A stretch of DNA of 64,000 bases from Siderastrea siderea (lineage: Eukaryota > Cnidaria > Anthozoa > Scleractinia > Rhizangiidae), in assembly GCA_964030785.1 (NCBI GenBank), contig OZ034975.1, forward strand, positions 47,892,069 to 47,956,068. The letters run 5' to 3'. This document shows, one piece after another, positions 25,262-37,900 of this stretch. The notes below the pieces were generated by a model, which was not told the origin of the DNA, made no database searches, and saw only the letters and a list, made by a program, of their open reading frames with translations. A program made the position numbers and the translations under genes. Positions within the stretch are counted from its first letter, which is position 1. Every line of letters starts with the position of its first letter.

Positions 25262-25958
25262 TTTGTATCTGATACATGCCTCCCGAGATAATCTCTACTA
25301 CACTATATGTCTCCTGTGTAAACTGAGCGCAATTTGCTGCTGCTACATGTCGCTGTGAGAGGGGGTGATGCAATGTTATCATGACCCATTACGCGCGGTG
25401 GGCCCACTTTTAATCTACTTCCTTCTTAGTCTTCTTATTTCCACGAAAAGCCTCGATTCTACTGAGCAAAATCAAGGGTTTTATCTGCACTGAGTCACAT
25501 TTTTAATTTTCTTTCGTTTGCTCTGAAGTTCGCTGGAAACTTTCTGACAAATGTTTGAAAAACTGTAAATACAGCTACACGCTTCCCTAGTAGAAGAAGC
25601 TGCATTCCTCAAATTTGACCAGTATAATTCACATATTGTCAAATATCTTTACTGCCTGTGAATATTTCTGAAACCAAAATTTACAGAAATTATTTGACAT
25701 TTGATTTCCATGCAAACACTTAAACACTGCGTTATGTCCCATAGTAACTACCTCCCATTAGTTGGTGAAGGTGAAACTGGGTGAAACCTGGGAACTAACC
25801 TCAAGCGGTACATGCGCAGAATTTCCTTTCCCAGCATTCTTTGTGGCTTTCCTCTACGATTCTTTTGAGGACGTGGCGAGCGAAGAAGGTTCCAAAATAG
25901 AGATATCTTTGGCCTCTAAGAGGCCTGATTTACGGTAAATTAGGATTTGACAGTCAAA
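25262..25958. promoter_or_regulatory. ARCN1 upstream region
   Basis: This should contain the ARCN1 promoter and 5' UTR. The stretch 25800-25958 (CATGCGCAGAATTTCC, GACGTGGCGAGCG) is somewhat GC-richer, with no clear TATA box close to the start. Assignment is by position only. Confidence 0.4.
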
Positions 25959-28900
25959 ATGGTAAGTTCAATTATTCTTGTTGGTGTTTTCATGCATTTG
26001 TTGCCCGAAAATTGCATCGTTCAGTCACGAAACTAGTTTCTCATATGGTACCTTATCTCGTAAGATATTTTCACATGTCAGAAAGATCAACTTAATTTCT
26101 TCGACAGTGTGGTAATGTTTCCCTACACTGTTTTACGTGAGACGTAACGGTGTCCCTTGAAACTTGAAATTTGATGGACAAACTGATGAGTCATTATTTT
26201 ATTTATTTAAAAAAATGACACAAATGAAAAAACAGCGTTGGAGTATGTACGAACTAACCAGCCGGTGTACTTCATGTTTGTACCACGGAAGAAAGTTTTG
26301 AGACCAATTTATCTGTTTGCGTTTTGTTCATAGGTTCTCCTCGCTGCAGCAATATGCACCAAAACAGGAAAAGGTTTGAGGAAGTTTTAATCTATTTTTC
26401 TTGGTTAACTAAAAAATTGTTTCATTTTATTTCTATCATTAGCTTCTATTATAAATTTTGTCTGTAAAACGTGAATAGGAATATAAATTTTGTTAGGATA
26501 TTGATAACTGGATGGACAAAAGGGCCTAGAATACTTGCAAAAGTTTTTTATATTAATTATTTTTAGTGATAGTAACCCACATGTTATAAAACTTCTTCTG
26601 ACTGAATGTAAGTTGAAGCTGCCAATACATTGGCTGTAAATGGAATGTTCTTTTCGTGTTTTTATTGTTTACAGTTAAGTTATCCCTGTTAACTTGAACA
26701 GTCAGTAAAAATAAAAAAATTTGATTTAAGATATAGCAAGCTATAACAGTTTCCAAATAGGACCTAGACATCATACAGGATCTAGACATTATTGACTTAA
26801 TAAGCAAAAGCCACTATTATGACTGAATAACTGCTGACCACATCCCTGTACAGGCATATCCCGCCTAGGGAGGTTTTGCACAGTATTGATTTAGATTTAG
26901 ATCTTTTGGATCCTGACTGCAAAGGAATTGAGAAAGTTCATATCAAATCACATAGCTGTGCGGAGATGTGAAATTTCTCTCCCCTTGTTCATTGGTTGAT
27001 GCTATTTGTGCTCTGCCTTTCAACAAAATGTGAAATCTAAAGTTCCATGTTCAAACAATGGCTGTATTTTTCACTCCTGTCAATCACAGGGGTTGAAGGC
27101 TCAGAAAACAAAGTAGTTTTGTAACTGCGTAGACTCAAACAGACTTAGTAGCAATTGCCTAGACTCAAAAACCTACTCAAAATATACCCAGGCATAGCTT
27201 GCATCTTTTGACTAACAGACCCCTTTTCTTCCGTAGCCATTGTATCACGTCAGTTTGTAGAAATGACACGGTCACGTGTGGAAGGTCTTCTAGCTGCATT
27301 TCCTAAACTGATGAACACTGGAAAACAACACACTTTTGTGGAGACAGAAAGTGTTAGATATGTGTATCAACCACTTGAGAAACTTTACATGCTGCTCATC
27401 ACAACAAAAGCCAGCAATATTTTAGAGGATTTGGAAACGCTGAGACTATTTTCTCGAGTGGTAAGAGTCAGCTGTGCTGTTGACAGTATTCCCAGTTATT
27501 CTAGCAATTTATTTTGCTCCCAAAAGTACAACAGATGGTTGAAATTTAGCATGGTTTAAGTGGATGGCTTGCAGTAAATTGTCTGCAAACTTAGATTATA
27601 CTGCTCATGTGTGCTTGTTTTATGTGCTATATGGCATGACATTTTGTGGGTTTTAATTGTTGTGATTTTGGGGGTTGTTTTTGCAGTCAACCAAAAACTA
27701 TATTCTCCTGCAAGAACATTTTCTGCAAAAACGTAGATGTAAAAATTACTTAAGCAGTTAATTGTACTGACACTAAACACCTTTAAAACTGCCAAAAAAT
27801 CATATAAGAAAATGTCAATCCTTTGAAAAATTCCCAAAATCACCAGTTCACCAATTGTAAATCTAAAGTACAATTTATTTAGCAATTGTTTATGGTATTT
27901 CAAGTTGTGGAGCTCATATTATTGAAGATGGACAAGAATTCCTTACGAGGCAAAATATATTCCCTTTGAGCTCTCTTACATACAAATGTTGTCCAAAACT
28001 AATTTTCTCTCTATGTTTTTTTATAGATTCCTGAATACTGTAAAGTGATGGAAGAGTCAGAGGTGGTGGAGAATGCATTCTCTCTGATCTTTGCCTTTGA
28101 TGAGATTGTAGCTCTTGGTTATCGTGAAAATGTTAATCTAGCACAAATCAGAACATTTACAGAGATGGACAGTCATGAGGAGAAGGTGTTCCGTGCTGTG
28201 AGGCAGGCAAGTTAGAAATAATGGCTGTCATTGAAATTGTCAATCTTGGTTTCTCACAGGTTCACTGCACAAGATTATCACCAAATAACACTGCTTTTTG
28301 TTTATGGATGCCATGTTGAGTGTCGTGGCATCCAAGAGTTTTTGCCGTGAAGCAAAAGTTTTGTCGAAAAATATGGCCGAAAAATCAGCTGTGATTATCA
28401 AAATTTGACAATCTAATAAAACAATTATTTCACTGGCGCTTGTTGGACACATGAGGTGTTTATAAACAACTTGGTGCCATGTGCTTCATCAATTGTTATT
28501 TTTCAGCTAAAATCCAAAGCATGTTTGACATTGTCATTCTGTTAGGTATGGGGATAACAGCTAAAATGTACTACTAATAATAATCATAATAATAAAAATA
28601 ATAATCATAATAATAATAATAATAATAACAACAATAATAACAATAATAACAATAGTATAAGTAACAAAAAAGTTGTTTTTCTGGAAAGTATGTTTGAATG
28701 TTGGTTGGATAGTCAGATGATGCTGTCATGAAAGAGTGCAAATTTCAAAAGTGGTCAGACATTTATGTGCTAAAACTACATCATGTCTGCAATTTAACTC
28801 TTGTAGACTCAAGAACGTGAGGCCAAAGAGGAGATGAAGAAGAAAGCAAAAGAGTTGCAAGCTGCAAAAACAGCTGCCGCACGAGGCAAGGGAGTCAAAG

Positions 28901-31900
28901 GCCACTTGGCAGGATTTGGTGGTTTTGGTGGAGGAGGACGTGATGCTGGTGTCCCTGTGGTTAATGATGGTCCTGTTTTGGACCCCACACCTCCAAAGCC
29001 TACACAGCCCACAAGGTAACTAAAAATGTTGATTGAACTCTGTTCACAGTAATTTTAACTCATCACTGATGGATGAGCTTGGAGATGGATGCTTCGGAGA
29101 TTGTTTGAGCCATTGGTGAATGGAAGCAGTGACTCATTCAAGTAAAAAACAATTGATACAATACTTACCAGGCCTAAACTTAACTGAAGCAAGTTGAGGA
29201 ATAGAGGAAGCAAAGATACACAATAAAGCAACTTGATCTACAATGATCAGTGTTTCTAAGGCAACAACACAGGGGACACAAGTGGCCCCTGCAAAGCTTC
29301 CGTGGGTCACCACATGGATCCTGCTCTTAAGGTGTTAATAGCTGTTCTAAATTAACTCAAGTTTGACCTTGCCCAGAGCTGCAAGTAACAGTCAGTCTCA
29401 GACAATGGCCAACCAAAATTTGGCCGTGTCTGAAAAAATCCGAACTGTGGTTGGACATAATGCCTGGACAAACGTTTTCAATACCAATAACTATTGCTTG
29501 TCTGGATGTATAAAACTGATCCTGATCACTTGTGATTCCCAGCCATTTTTTTTGTTCAACCAAAATGATGACTTACTTACACAGCTGTAGTGGGAGGGGT
29601 GTCATTTAATATAGATATATATATATATTTGCATCCCTGTTGCCTAAATTGATTTGGAAATACAAAACACATACCCTTAACTTACTTGCTTTACAAATTA
29701 ATGTATTTCTTGTTAGAACGGCTGGCAGTGGTAAGGCGATGAAACTGGGCAGCAAGACAAAGGATGTCGACAGTTTTGTCAGCAAGCTGAGATCCGAGGG
29801 TACAGGTGAGAACAGTTTGGTGGAAAATGATTTGAATAAAAAAATGTAGAGTTAAATATTTTGGTTGGTTTGCTAAAACCATACAGCTTTCCAGAATAGC
29901 TGATGATAATCTTTATTTAGTCATGGAGTTACATGTACACTATCAATGTAATGGTCTTCTAGAAAGCCATGAATTCATTACAATCCTGTCAAGTCCACAC
30001 AATGCCTACAAAAGTAACACTTCATTTTAAAACAGGGTTTGTAGGGGTCATGGGAAACCTGGAAAGTCATGGAATTTTAGAATTTCATTTTCCAGACCTG
30101 GAAAGTCATGGAAATTAAGCACTTGTCATGGAAAGTTATGGAAAAGAAGTTCATTGTACAAAATAAATTTAGCAGTTGCCCTTTCTGTAAATGAAAAGAA
30201 AATTAATGGATCATAAACTGGATTTACTTTACCTTTTTTATAAGCAAAAGGCTAAATTTAGGTCATGGAAAAGGTCCTGGAAAGTCCTGGAATTTTTAAA
30301 TTTTAAAGGGGTATGAACCCTGTAAAAGCTTCTAGACTGCCTGATCTCTTCCTTTGCAGGGACAATATTCCAGAGGGCAAGTTTTGTTGTTGTTATTGTT
30401 GTTGTCAAGCTATAGCAATGGACATGAGATGTATTGTTTCCCATGTTCCAGATTTTTACAGCCTTACTCATCCAACAGATTACTAAAACATGTTTCTTAG
30501 TAATTCGACTAGTGTATGGAAGCATCCGACTAGTGTACGGAAGGTCGTGGGTTCAAATCCCATCTGAAACTCAGAATTTTTTTCTGAGTTTCCTCTCTCC
30601 ACACATCATTCTATTTTCATTTATTTACTCTGAGAGTATTCTTCCCGACTGCGTGATGCAGTTAAATGTGTGTGTCCATTGGCACAATGTGACTGTGTGA
30701 TGAGTCATTGTGTCAGCCCACAACTGACCATCGCTCACCACTAGAGTTCCCGTAGCTCAGTGGTTAGAGCATCCGACTAGTGTACGGAAGGTCGTGGGTT
30801 CAAATCCGATCTGGAACTCAGAATTTTTTTCTGAGTTTCCTCGCTCCACACATCATTCTATTTTCATTTCTTAGTAATTAGAAATTTAAGTAATCCTAGC
30901 CATCTTATTTTTAAAGTTGCTATGTAAAGTCTATCAGTTAGACCTTTTTGGATATATATGTGGCCCCAGAGCTTTTAAGTAATCAATTTATAGTAGTAGT
31001 ATTACTTTAGTGCATGGAGTGTCAAATGTTACAGTACAATTTATAGGACCTATAATTATTGCTGAGGGCTGGAAGGCCCACTGATTCATTTGGTTTGTGT
31101 TGTTGTTCATTTTTTAGAGGTAGTAAGTTCAAATACAAAATTAACATCAGCTGTAAAAGCCTCCACAGCACCATCTGTACAAATGGGAAGGTAAGAAATG
31201 TATAAGAAATAGAACAGTGAGTTTCCATAAAAACTGACAATTTCCTTACCACTCAAATGTTCTGTTAATTTTAAGAGGGGAATTCTAGAAAAGATTAGTG
31301 ATAATTAAATCAATAACAACTTTTTTGATGAGGGTAACACCTAACAAGCTTACCACAGAAAAACTTGAGGTCCTCAGTTTCAGATTAAATTTCAGTTTAG
31401 AAATGTTGGTTCATGGAGGAAATAAATTAAACTCGAGAGAAAAACTCACGGAGCTAGGATAAAAGCCAACAACAATCTCAACCCACTTGTGTTTAAGAAA
31501 CATTGGTGGTATTCTCTTAACCATGCGATTCTTACACCATCCCATCCCTCTAGGATTTTAGCCTTTCTTGAGTCACACATTTGACTTGCAGTGATAACAC
31601 ACTTCATTTCTATTTGCTTAATTAGTTGTTAGGGTGTAAGCTTACTTTTCTCCACACAATGTATTCTATTGCCATGTAAACTTGTTTTCCTCCACATTCC
31701 AGTGTCCACATAAAGGTTGACGAGAAGATAACATTGACGGCAGGACGAGATGGTGGATTACAGAACATGGAAGTCAGAGGTTTGGTGCTTCTAAGAATAG
31801 CAGATGCACAGTTTGGAAAAATACGGCTCAATGTGGAGAATAATGATGACAAGGGATTCCAAATGCAGGCAAGTGGACAGCTGATGAAGGATGTCACACT

Positions 31901-34900
31901 CGACCTTTAAAAAAATTTTCCAAAGTTTTTGTAAAATTTTGTACAAAGTTAAGAATTTTCACCTGAATAAAAAAATCACCAAAGAAAAGTTTTTCTTGTT
32001 ATTTTGAACTTTTTTAACTGAGGTTTGATCCTGCCACAGGGTGAGTTGACAGAGAGGATTAAAAAAAATAATCTAACGGTAATTAGTACAATCTGAGCTT
32101 GAGTTTGATCATCGATAAACCTTGTGTTTTGAATTTTTTTCTCTAGACCCATCCTAATATAGACAAGAAGTTGTTCAGTCAAGATTCGGTGATAGGACTC
32201 AAGCAGCCCAATAAACCTTTTCCTCTTAATTCCGAAATTGGTGTGTTGAAGTGGAGAATGCAGACTACAGATGAAGCACTTATGCCATTATCAAGTAAGT
32301 TACCTGCAAAAAATGTTACTTTATATCCATTTCTTTGATTCTTGAGATATGGTTCTTTTTCGCCCTAAATTGCTTGGTTTTGGTTCAGTTTAACATATAT
32401 AGCAGCTGTTCTGGTCTTTTTTCTCTTTGTTTCATCTATGATTTTATAGTAAGGGAAACCCCTTATCATCATCATCACAATTCACTATTGTCATGATCAT
32501 TTTTATCATCATCATTATATGTATAACCACTTCAAGATCCTTAAAGTGCACCTAACCCTAATAATTTTTCCCCCGTCAAATAAATCCTGTTATCATTTGG
32601 AACATTTCGTCGCAAAAAGTTTTTGATTTGGTTTAATCCCTGATTTTCTGTGCACGGTTGAAGCACGGAAAATCGGCCGAAAATAGACAACATTTTGGTT
32701 CAGCGTCGAGCAATGAGGGCATGGGACTAGTCACCTTGTGACGTCAAATCAAGAACCCGCAGTCTCGCGCTATCTCTATCGGAGCTATATTTCTCTTGAG
32801 CTCTCGAAGATGTACAGAAAACTGTCGACCATTCATATTGCTCCGAGACATAGTAACCAAAGAAACGAATCACAAGACGTATCACTACAAAAATACAGCA
32901 CTTTTTGACGACGAGCGACCAGAGGCGAAGGGATGAAATGAGTGGATGTTGTAAAGCAATAGCGAGCAAAGCAGCAGCCTTCCAAGCGCTCGATACTACG
33001 CTCGAGGCATTTTAAGTGAAGATTTGTTGTCGCAGAAGAAGGTATGAATGAATGAGCACCTTTAGTATCCGATCAAACGATAGCTTTTTGTGTATTTCCA
33101 ATGATTCAACGGCCGATTAACCACAGAATACCCGCCGACACGCGGTACGCAGAAAATTATTACCTTTGCGAATTATTCAAGTTGGCTACACGGTAAGCGC
33201 TAAATAATTACACGTAAGCGGTGCCCAAAACAGAGAAGGGTTTAAAATTGAAGTCCGTATTTATAGAAAGTCCTCCTTCAGCAGAACCGAACGCACTTTC
33301 TCCACAATAACAAGCCATTGCCATTATTCCTTATTCTAGTCTATGAACGTGCCTCGCTATGAGAATTTTATCTTGAGTCATATCAAATCACTCAAGCATA
33401 ACAAAACATTGCTGTGCAGAGATCCCTTGTTCATATCCTCCGTTGAAGTAGAGGACTTACGGTCTTTTTCTTAATTCTTTCATTACCATTTTTTGTGCGA
33501 AAAAAGGCCACAAGAAGATCGAAGTGTGAGCGATGAGCGGCGAAGCCTCGAGTCGCGAGTTAAGCAAGGGCCGGTTGATTTACATAATTTGTACGTTTCT
33601 GCTCGCGCTGGGATCTGAGGAAACTGCTTGCACGTTGACGGAAGAAAAATGATCGTAAGATAATCTCAGTTGAACCGATACTAACAAACTCTCGTGCTTA
33701 TAATTCTCGTCAATGTCCTTTAGAAAATAATTGCTGTCCTGGTTCACTAGTGTTATAAATTGTTGTTATTGTTAATGCTGGTTACAGAAATGGACAAGAC
33801 GTTAGTAATGTCGCAGTTTCCACATTTACTTCTATGTAAAATAAATAAATGAAGAAAGGAATGCTTTATTAAAATCTCCATTTCTATAAGAGGTTCCCTC
33901 AGCTTGAGTATAAATCTCAAATGCGAGAAGCGGAGAGCAGGAAAACCAAGACCAAACGTGAAGACCGAACGTGCGAAATAAAATGTAAACACTCACGGAC
34001 GAAGCTCAGCATTCCGGTTTCTTTGCAGCCCTCCAAGGCCAATCGTCAGTTGCTTTATTTGCTGTTCCAGTTGTAAGTTTGCCTTTATTTCCTTTTTGCA
34101 TTGCACAATTCATTCTTCTTTGGTTAGCGGCTTTTTAGCAGATATGGGTAGGACGGCACTTTCTTCATCCTTTGGCGGTGTACTGTCGACTTCGTGTTCT
34201 GCATCTATCTCGTATTCGGAGCTAAAATTCATCTACAAATCAGCAGAATTAGCGTGGCTCGTCTCAGTATCTGCTTTGGATAACAATATTGGAATTTTAG
34301 TCATACCACGACTTTGTTCGAATTAGCTAGAAGGTCAGAAGGCTTCGATGAACAAATAAAGTCAGAGAAACACAGCTAAAAACTAAGCGGCGTGGAATTC
34401 TTGGTTCTTGATCTGACGTCACAACTACGGCTCGCCCCAGATTCCTCTTACTCGGACGTGAACCAAATTTTTCGTGAATTTACAGCAAGGAGCCCAAAAG
34501 TGTGACCACTTTTAATTAATTCGCATTCTTTCGTGCAGATTATCCAATCAGAAGCCGAGGATAGCTTCAAGAAAATTAACTCGAACCGCAAAGCGATATT
34601 GCGGGGAAGACGAATTTGGTTTTTCATGGATACCCGTTTTTGAGGCTTTTACTTGTCAACTTTGGAGTTTTTCGCCTTGAAATCCTACGCTAGACAAATT
34701 TCGTAACTCCGAAATGCGAGATATTGACCGCGAAGCAGGGAAATTGATACATCCGCTCAACAGCTGTGGTTTTTGTTTGGGTATTCTCAGTCGATCGACC
34801 TGGCCGGGCAACCCTAGCTAGTATAAAGTCCTTGATGCAAGTCCTAAATTTCTATTTCTAATGCATTTTTGCTTACTTTCACTCGTAAATATCACGAAGT

Positions 34901-37900
34901 TGCTGTGTATGTTTTTTACTGTCGGCATTTTGGGTTGACGTCTTTCAGTTAGCTAAATAGCGCGTCGAAATATAAACAATGATTCAAACTTTATCGGAAA
35001 GGCTGGTATTACCGCTGAGCGACTAGTTTTATCGCTTGATTTCCGATAAAATAATTGTCCCCTGAATAAACTATAACCTTTGCTCTTGTGAAAACCCAGG
35101 ATTGTCATAATTCAATCATCTGATCCAGTTTGGCTGCTGAGTTTCACGATGTCGTGATGTAAATCACGGCCATGCAGGGTCACGACGATGTAAACAACGG
35201 AGAAGTCAGTTAAACGGCGAATTTGTTGCGCAGACAAAACTATTCATCTCAGGACGAGCTGAAAAGAATGCCACTGGAGGACCCAAGAATATGAGGTTAT
35301 AAGTTTGTAATTTCTGGAGGGCTAATAAAGTTTCCGATACTTGCATTGTAACTCACAGCATTATTTTGATATTGACTTACATTGTAATGTGAACATTTTG
35401 CACACTATAAATAAAGTTGTTGCGTGATCTGTTATTGCAAGCACGATTTATTTGCATCGCATGCAGTTACCAGCGTTGAGCTATGTGCTGAGCGGTTTCG
35501 ACGTAGTCTATCATAGGAGAATTTTTATGGTAAAGTTGCAGGCATACTGCAGAAAGATCCTAACCTGCAGCAACAGCTAAGTGAATTGACGACTTTTATC
35601 AACGCGCAAAACTCCATCGCCATCGCGCGATAGGCTAACCTCAGGAAAGTTACTAGGCTGCTGTGCAAGTATAATACTTGTAAAGAATATAAATATTTTC
35701 TAGTCAGTTTTGGCGTTGAAATTAGACGCTAAAATAACTGTTTCACTAGCCGCATTACCAAGGATTCAAATGTTACACTGTAAGGTTTATTGCCACGTTT
35801 CATACAGTAGGTTATTCGAAAGCTGTCAATAGATTACAATTCGTTAGGGGAGTGAAGAAATATATAATAAATGAATAAAAAGTTACAGCTTACCCATTGG
35901 TGTCTGTGGAACGGATCCGCGACTAGTGAAGATGATTAAGTTCGTTCTCTCTAATTATCGTTTATTACGTCGCATAATACGTATTTAAGAAAATGTCAGA
36001 AATTGCTTTCGTAGGCCGAAACACTCCCCTCTCTTCTAGAAAGTTGTGCAAGTTAAAAAGTTTAAATAGTAAAGTTACAAAATCGAGTTTAGTAAAGTTC
36101 ATTTAGTCTTTTGAATCTTCCCTTTTCCATGTCCGCTGTTAACAAATTTTGACATCGAAGTATCCAGAATCTTTCTGCTCTGTCTATATCTTCTGGCGTT
36201 AATGGACTAGTTACGTTCTTTAAGGAAGGTCGAGGTTTTCGTTTGTACAAGGACAATACCCTTGCAGTCACTCTGATTAGCTTAGTGTAGTTGGAATATC
36301 TGTTTATGTCAATTCTTGCTTCTAAGCTATCTTCAGATTTAGCTTCAGCTAACATAACTGTTTTTATTTGTTCTGGTAACTCTTTCTGATAATTTGGCTT
36401 GCATATCGGCCACTCATGTTCAGGAAATCTAAGGAATTCTGGACCGGTTTGCCAGATGCTATTCAATCCAATCTCTGCCGGTTTCCTTCCTCGTGTAATC
36501 CAATCCGCTATGTTATTCTTACTCTCTACCCAATACCAATCATCTTTGTTGGTTCCCTGTTGGATCTCGCCAATAAGTGTGGCGGCGAAAGTATTAAAGC
36601 CATATGATTCCTTCTGAACCATTCCGTACACTATTTGTGAGTCAACGATGTGGTAGAATTTAGTAAATTTGTACCTCGATTCCTTTTCTATAAATGTCTT
36701 GAGTCTTTTATTCAGAACTGCTCCACATAATTCGACTCGGTCAATAGACATTTTCTTCACAGGGGAAAGTCGATTTTTCGATATGATCAATCTGCTCTCA
36801 TAGCTGTTGTCCGTGGTGTTCCACCTGGCGTAAGCGCATGCGCCGTAAGCTACTTCTGATCCGTCACTAAATATCACTAAAATTGGATCCCCTCTTGCAT
36901 TTGCGGGTTTGATACATCTCTCAAAGACTTCTTGTTCCATGTTTGGAAGATCATCAAAGAAGTTCATCCATTCTTTCTTAAGCATATCAGGAATTGGATC
37001 ATCCCAGTCAGATTTGTTTTCACTTATCCACAAACTTCTCATCAAGCCTTTAGCCCTGATTGTAAATGGAGTGGCGAGTCCCATCGGATCATAAATGCGA
37101 TTGACTTGAGATAAGACAATTCTTTTTGTAAGTTTGATGTCTTGTGAGCTCGTTATATCAATTCCTTGGGGGGGAGGTCTTTTCCTTTTACTCTTCATCT
37201 GTAAATCGAATTTAACGCGAAAACACAACTGATCCGTACGCGGATTCCATACAACTCCAAGAACCTTTTCCGTGGGTTCGTTTGAATCGCCTCTCAAGGT
37301 GAGCGTCAGATTTTCTTCAGTGTCATCTTTTGACATTATCCATTCTTTTATGCGAAATCCTCCCTTGATCAAGAGTTCTTCAATAGCTTCTGTTAGTTGT
37401 TTAGCTAACTTAGTGTCATCGACGCTCTCAATTATGTCATCCATGTAGGAGTTTTCCTTTATAGTCTGAGCTGCTTGGGGATGAGATTCGATACCCATTT
37501 GTGCTGTTTTTCTCAAAGCAACGGTTGCTATCGTTCCGGAAGGTCTGTCGCCAAAGGACACTCTTTGTATCACATAAGTGTCAGGTTCTCTTGCCGTGTT
37601 CATGTCTCTCCATAGGAAACGATGAGTATGTTGTTCAACGACCTTAGTTTTTACAGTATGATACATCTTGCTGACATCTCCAATGAATGCAACACGATTT
37701 TCGCGAAATCTTATGAGTATTCCTAATAGGTTATTCAAGAGGTCTGGTCCCTTTGCCCAATATTCGTTTAGAATATGGCCCATATAGCTAGCACTGCTAT
37801 TGAAGACGATGCGGACAGGTGTGGATTTTGAATCAGTTTTCAAGACCTCGTGATGCGAGATGTAATGCACTGGCCCGTTATACTTTGTTATTTCTTCAGT

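Noticed and set aside
30480..30580. A second real tRNA gene
   Set aside because: Box A is missing, the arm is duplicated, and the unit shares a tail with the neighbour, so it is a SINE monomer.
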